From Oceanobacillus saliphilus (GTDB taxonomy: Bacteria; Bacillota; Bacilli; Bacillales; Amphibacillaceae), in assembly GCF_023522835.1 (NCBI RefSeq), contig NZ_JALCZU010000003.1, positions 124,001-188,000 of the forward strand: DNA of 64,000 nucleotides, read 5' to 3'. The translations under genes and the position numbers were made by a program. Every line of letters starts with the position of its first letter. The first letter of the stretch is position 1. Below, piece after piece: positions 62,533-64,000 of the stretch. Under the pieces are notes generated by a model, which worked only from the letters and a program-made list of their open reading frames with translations, had not been told where the DNA came from and searched no databases.

Positions 62533-62619
62533 TTAGAAAACTTGGTTGTCACCAAGCCTTTCGGTGACAGCCTTAGTTGCACTTATGCAGATAAGAAAGT
62601 TTCATACTTTCCTATCTGC
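62533..62619 (+). repeat. Two-hairpin intergenic repeat, canonical copy
   Basis: TTAGAAAAC, stem 1 (TTGGTTGTCACC / GGTGACAGCC), linker TTAGTTGCACTTAT, stem 2 (GCAGATAAGAAAGT / ACTTTCCTATCTGC). It is the best-preserved copy and nearly identical to the inverted copy at 60110-60194. Confidence 0.9.
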
Positions 62620-62638
62620 CCAGAAAATCAACTATTTA

Positions 62639-62667
62639 TCGACATAATTCGGGGAGTGACAGGCACC
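62639..62667 (-). repeat. Short dispersed repeat (GGTGCCTGTCAC type) at the telA stop codon
   Basis: Read on the minus strand it is GGTGCCTGTCAC, TCCCCGAATT, ATGTCGA. Its first G is the last base of the telA TAG stop codon. It is the best match to the copy at 1871-1900. Confidence 0.8.
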
Positions 62668-63839
62668 TACCTGAATTCGAGCAGTTTTTGTTTGAGTTCT
62701 TCTTCCATTCCAAGTAGTTCCTTTTCGGCCTGGTTGCGTTTTTCCCGACCTTCTGTTTGGATATGAATGGTCTCTTCTATCGTGGAAACAAGATGTTCCT
62801 GCGTTTGTTTCAATGTTTCAATATCGATGAGGCCGCGTTCGTTTTCCCTAGCTGTTTCGACTGTATTCGTTTTGAGCATCTCTGCATTTTTCAGCAGCAG
62901 ATCATTGGTTGTTTTCGATACTTGTTTCTGCGCCTCTACAGCATTGCGCTGGCGCAGAAGGGTGAGCGCAATTGCCACTTGATTTTTCCAAAGTGGGATA
63001 GCTGTCAAAATGGAAGATTGTATTTTTTCGACCAAAGCCTGGTTCGTGTTCTGGATCAGACGGATTTGGGGTGCACTCTGCATCGTAATCTGTCTGCTAA
63101 GCTTCAGGTCATGTGTCCTTTTTTCCAGACGGTCAGCAAACTGCATCCTATCATTGACTTCCTGAAAATCCATCTGACTTTGACTCTGTTCTGCTTTTCT
63201 TCTAAGTTCTGGAATAATACGAGTCTCCAATTCCTCAAGCTTCACTTCTCCGGCAGCAATATAAATATTTAATGCATCATAATAATCTCTGTTTTTATCG
63301 AATAACTGTTCCAGCATGCTATTGTCTGACATTAATGCATCTTTACTGCGATCCAATTTTACACTGATACGGTCAATTTGCGCCCCGGTTTTTTGATATT
63401 TGGATAGAATCTCGTTTACGGAACCGGATATTTTTCCAAACATACGGGATAATATTCCGCGCTTTTCTGGCTTTAATTCATCCGGATTCACTTGTTCTAG
63501 TTTTTTCATTAGATCCGTTAAGATGGATCCAATCTCACCAACATCCTGATTCTGCACATGTTCCAGCATTCCATGTGAAAAATCCAGCAGCTTTGACTGT
63601 GCCTCTGTACCATACTGGGCAATGGACTGATTGTTATTCGGATCAATCTGTTGTGCCAGCTGCAATGCCCGCTCCCGATTTTCAATAGACAATTTATCAA
63701 TCAGCTTTTCTGGCTTGTCCGTTTGCTCATTCCGCTTTGCAACCGGGGCTGCAGGGACTTCATCTTTCAGTATGCCAAACGGATTTGCAAGTAAATCATC
63801 CATCTCCCCCGATGGTTTGCGTTCGTTTTGTTCACTCAT
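62667..63839 (-). CDS. telA: TelA/YaaN family toxic anion resistance protein
   Basis: A 390-residue, mostly helical cytoplasmic protein of the TelA family. [55 protein letters not shown] and [42 protein letters not shown]-type blocks are characteristic. Long heptad-rich regions suggest coiled coils. Family members are linked to tellurite resistance, but in Bacillus the gene (yaaN) is found beside xpaC and its true role is unclear; envelope stress is suspected. The ATG at 63839 overlaps the upstream stop as ATGA. Confidence 0.93.
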   Translation of the reverse strand: MSEQNERKPSGEMDDLLANPFGILKDEVPAAPVAKRNEQTDKPEKLIDKLSIENRERALQLAQQIDPNNNQSIAQYGTEAQSKLLDFSHGMLEHVQNQDVGEIGSILTDLMKKLEQVNPDELKPEKRGILSRMFGKISGSVNEILSKYQKTGAQIDRISVKLDRSKDALMSDNSMLEQLFDKNRDYYDALNIYIAAGEVKLEELETRIIPELRRKAEQSQSQMDFQEVNDRMQFADRLEKRTHDLKLSRQITMQSAPQIRLIQNTNQALVEKIQSSILTAIPLWKNQVAIALTLLRQRNAVEAQKQVSKTTNDLLLKNAEMLKTNTVETARENERGLIDIETLKQTQEHLVSTIEETIHIQTEGREKRNQAEKELLGMEEELKQKLLEFR

Positions 63840-64000
63840 TTCGATAACCTCCTGTTCTTCTTACTCGTTCTATTGATGGACTGTTTGGCCACATCAAGCT
63901 CAAAATGTAATGTATCTATATCGTCATCCAGCATAATATGCAAGTCTTTTTTTATCGTCTCACCCAGAATCGAAACGGTCTGCCTAGTGTCCCGCAATGA
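63836..64000 (-). CDS. xpaC: XpaC-like protein (C-terminal part, runs off window)
   Basis: Only the last 54 codons are inside the window. They read [19 protein letters not shown] and [19 protein letters not shown] before a basic tail. The stop TGA overlaps the telA ATG (ATGA), so both are translated together. In B. subtilis xpaC (5-bromo-4-chloroindolyl phosphate hydrolysis family) stands directly before the telA homologue yaaN; the call rests mainly on this order plus the D/E-rich DLxxxLDxELD pattern near the C-terminus. Confidence 0.75.
   Translation of the reverse strand, partial: SLRDTRQTVSILGETIKKDLHIMLDDDIDTLHFELDVAKQSINRTSKKNRRLSK

Larger units (their letters stand above)
62203..62666. 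other. Repeat-rich intergenic region between the Nramp-type gene and telA
   Basis: This 464-base gap holds three repeats in series: a two-hairpin element at 62394-62490, another at 62533-62619, and the short GTGCCTGTCAC repeat at 62639-62667. The pxp promoter must lie in about 62203-62300, but no consensus was found. A 78-codon frame across it has no ribosome site. Confidence 0.7.

Overview
The window reads as one stretch of chromosome from an AT-rich, spore-forming Bacillaceae bacterium, most like the Oceanobacillus/Virgibacillus group. The reasons are the sporulation-associated trio prkA, yhbH and spoVR, strong AGGAGG-type ribosome sites with many GTG and TTG starts, a cre box, xpaC-telA and pxp (kip/ycs) clusters like those of Bacillus subtilis, and several dispersed intergenic hairpin repeats. 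The genus is inferred, not proven. No rRNA, tRNA, CRISPR array, transposase or phage gene was seen.

Layout. 0-14 kb is mostly housekeeping: a partial larE, a GTPase with a DUF697 tail, an acetyltransferase, spoVR / yhbH / prkA, a two-domain P-loop ATPase, ppx-ppk (polyphosphate) and a HesB-like protein. 14-21 kb holds a striking tandem array of mini-hairpins, a TRAP transporter (binding protein plus fused DctQM), a lipoprotein, a small membrane protein, an aldo/keto reductase and a metallo-beta-lactamase-fold hydrolase. 21-30 kb is a TetR-led operon for CoA-dependent fatty-acid oxidation. It has an alpha-methylacyl-CoA racemase-like protein, a long-chain-type acyl-CoA dehydrogenase and an HSD10-like dehydrogenase, which suggests methyl-branched acids. 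30-34 kb is the 2-methylcitrate cycle (prpB, prpD, 2-methylcitrate synthase) with a cre box and a divergent LysR regulator; it would consume the propionyl-CoA that branched-chain oxidation yields.

34.8-46 kb is the most notable region: a nine-gene operon read leftwards from a textbook sigma-54 (-24/-12) promoter. It encodes homologues of AliB, BadI, AliA and BadH plus a thiolase, a 3-hydroxyacyl-CoA dehydrogenase, an acyl-CoA dehydrogenase, a crotonase (BadK role) and a degenerate short-chain dehydrogenase. Together these give a route from cyclohexanecarboxylate through ring opening to pimeloyl-CoA and its beta-oxidation. The operon lies next to its own sigma-54 activator gene, which is co-transcribed with a MaoC-like gene.

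46-54 kb holds an unassigned permease and a second TRAP operon (dctP, dctQ, dctM, then a tartrate dehydrogenase-like enzyme, an SDR and an aldehyde dehydrogenase). 54-58 kb holds a STAND-type ATPase with a TPR-like tail, paired with a metallo-beta-lactamase-fold hydrolase. 58-62 kb is the 5-oxoprolinase cluster pxpB, pxpA, pxpC with an Nramp-type transporter. The window ends in telA and the 3' end of an xpaC-like gene. All function calls come from reading motifs and recalled family knowledge; no database search was possible.
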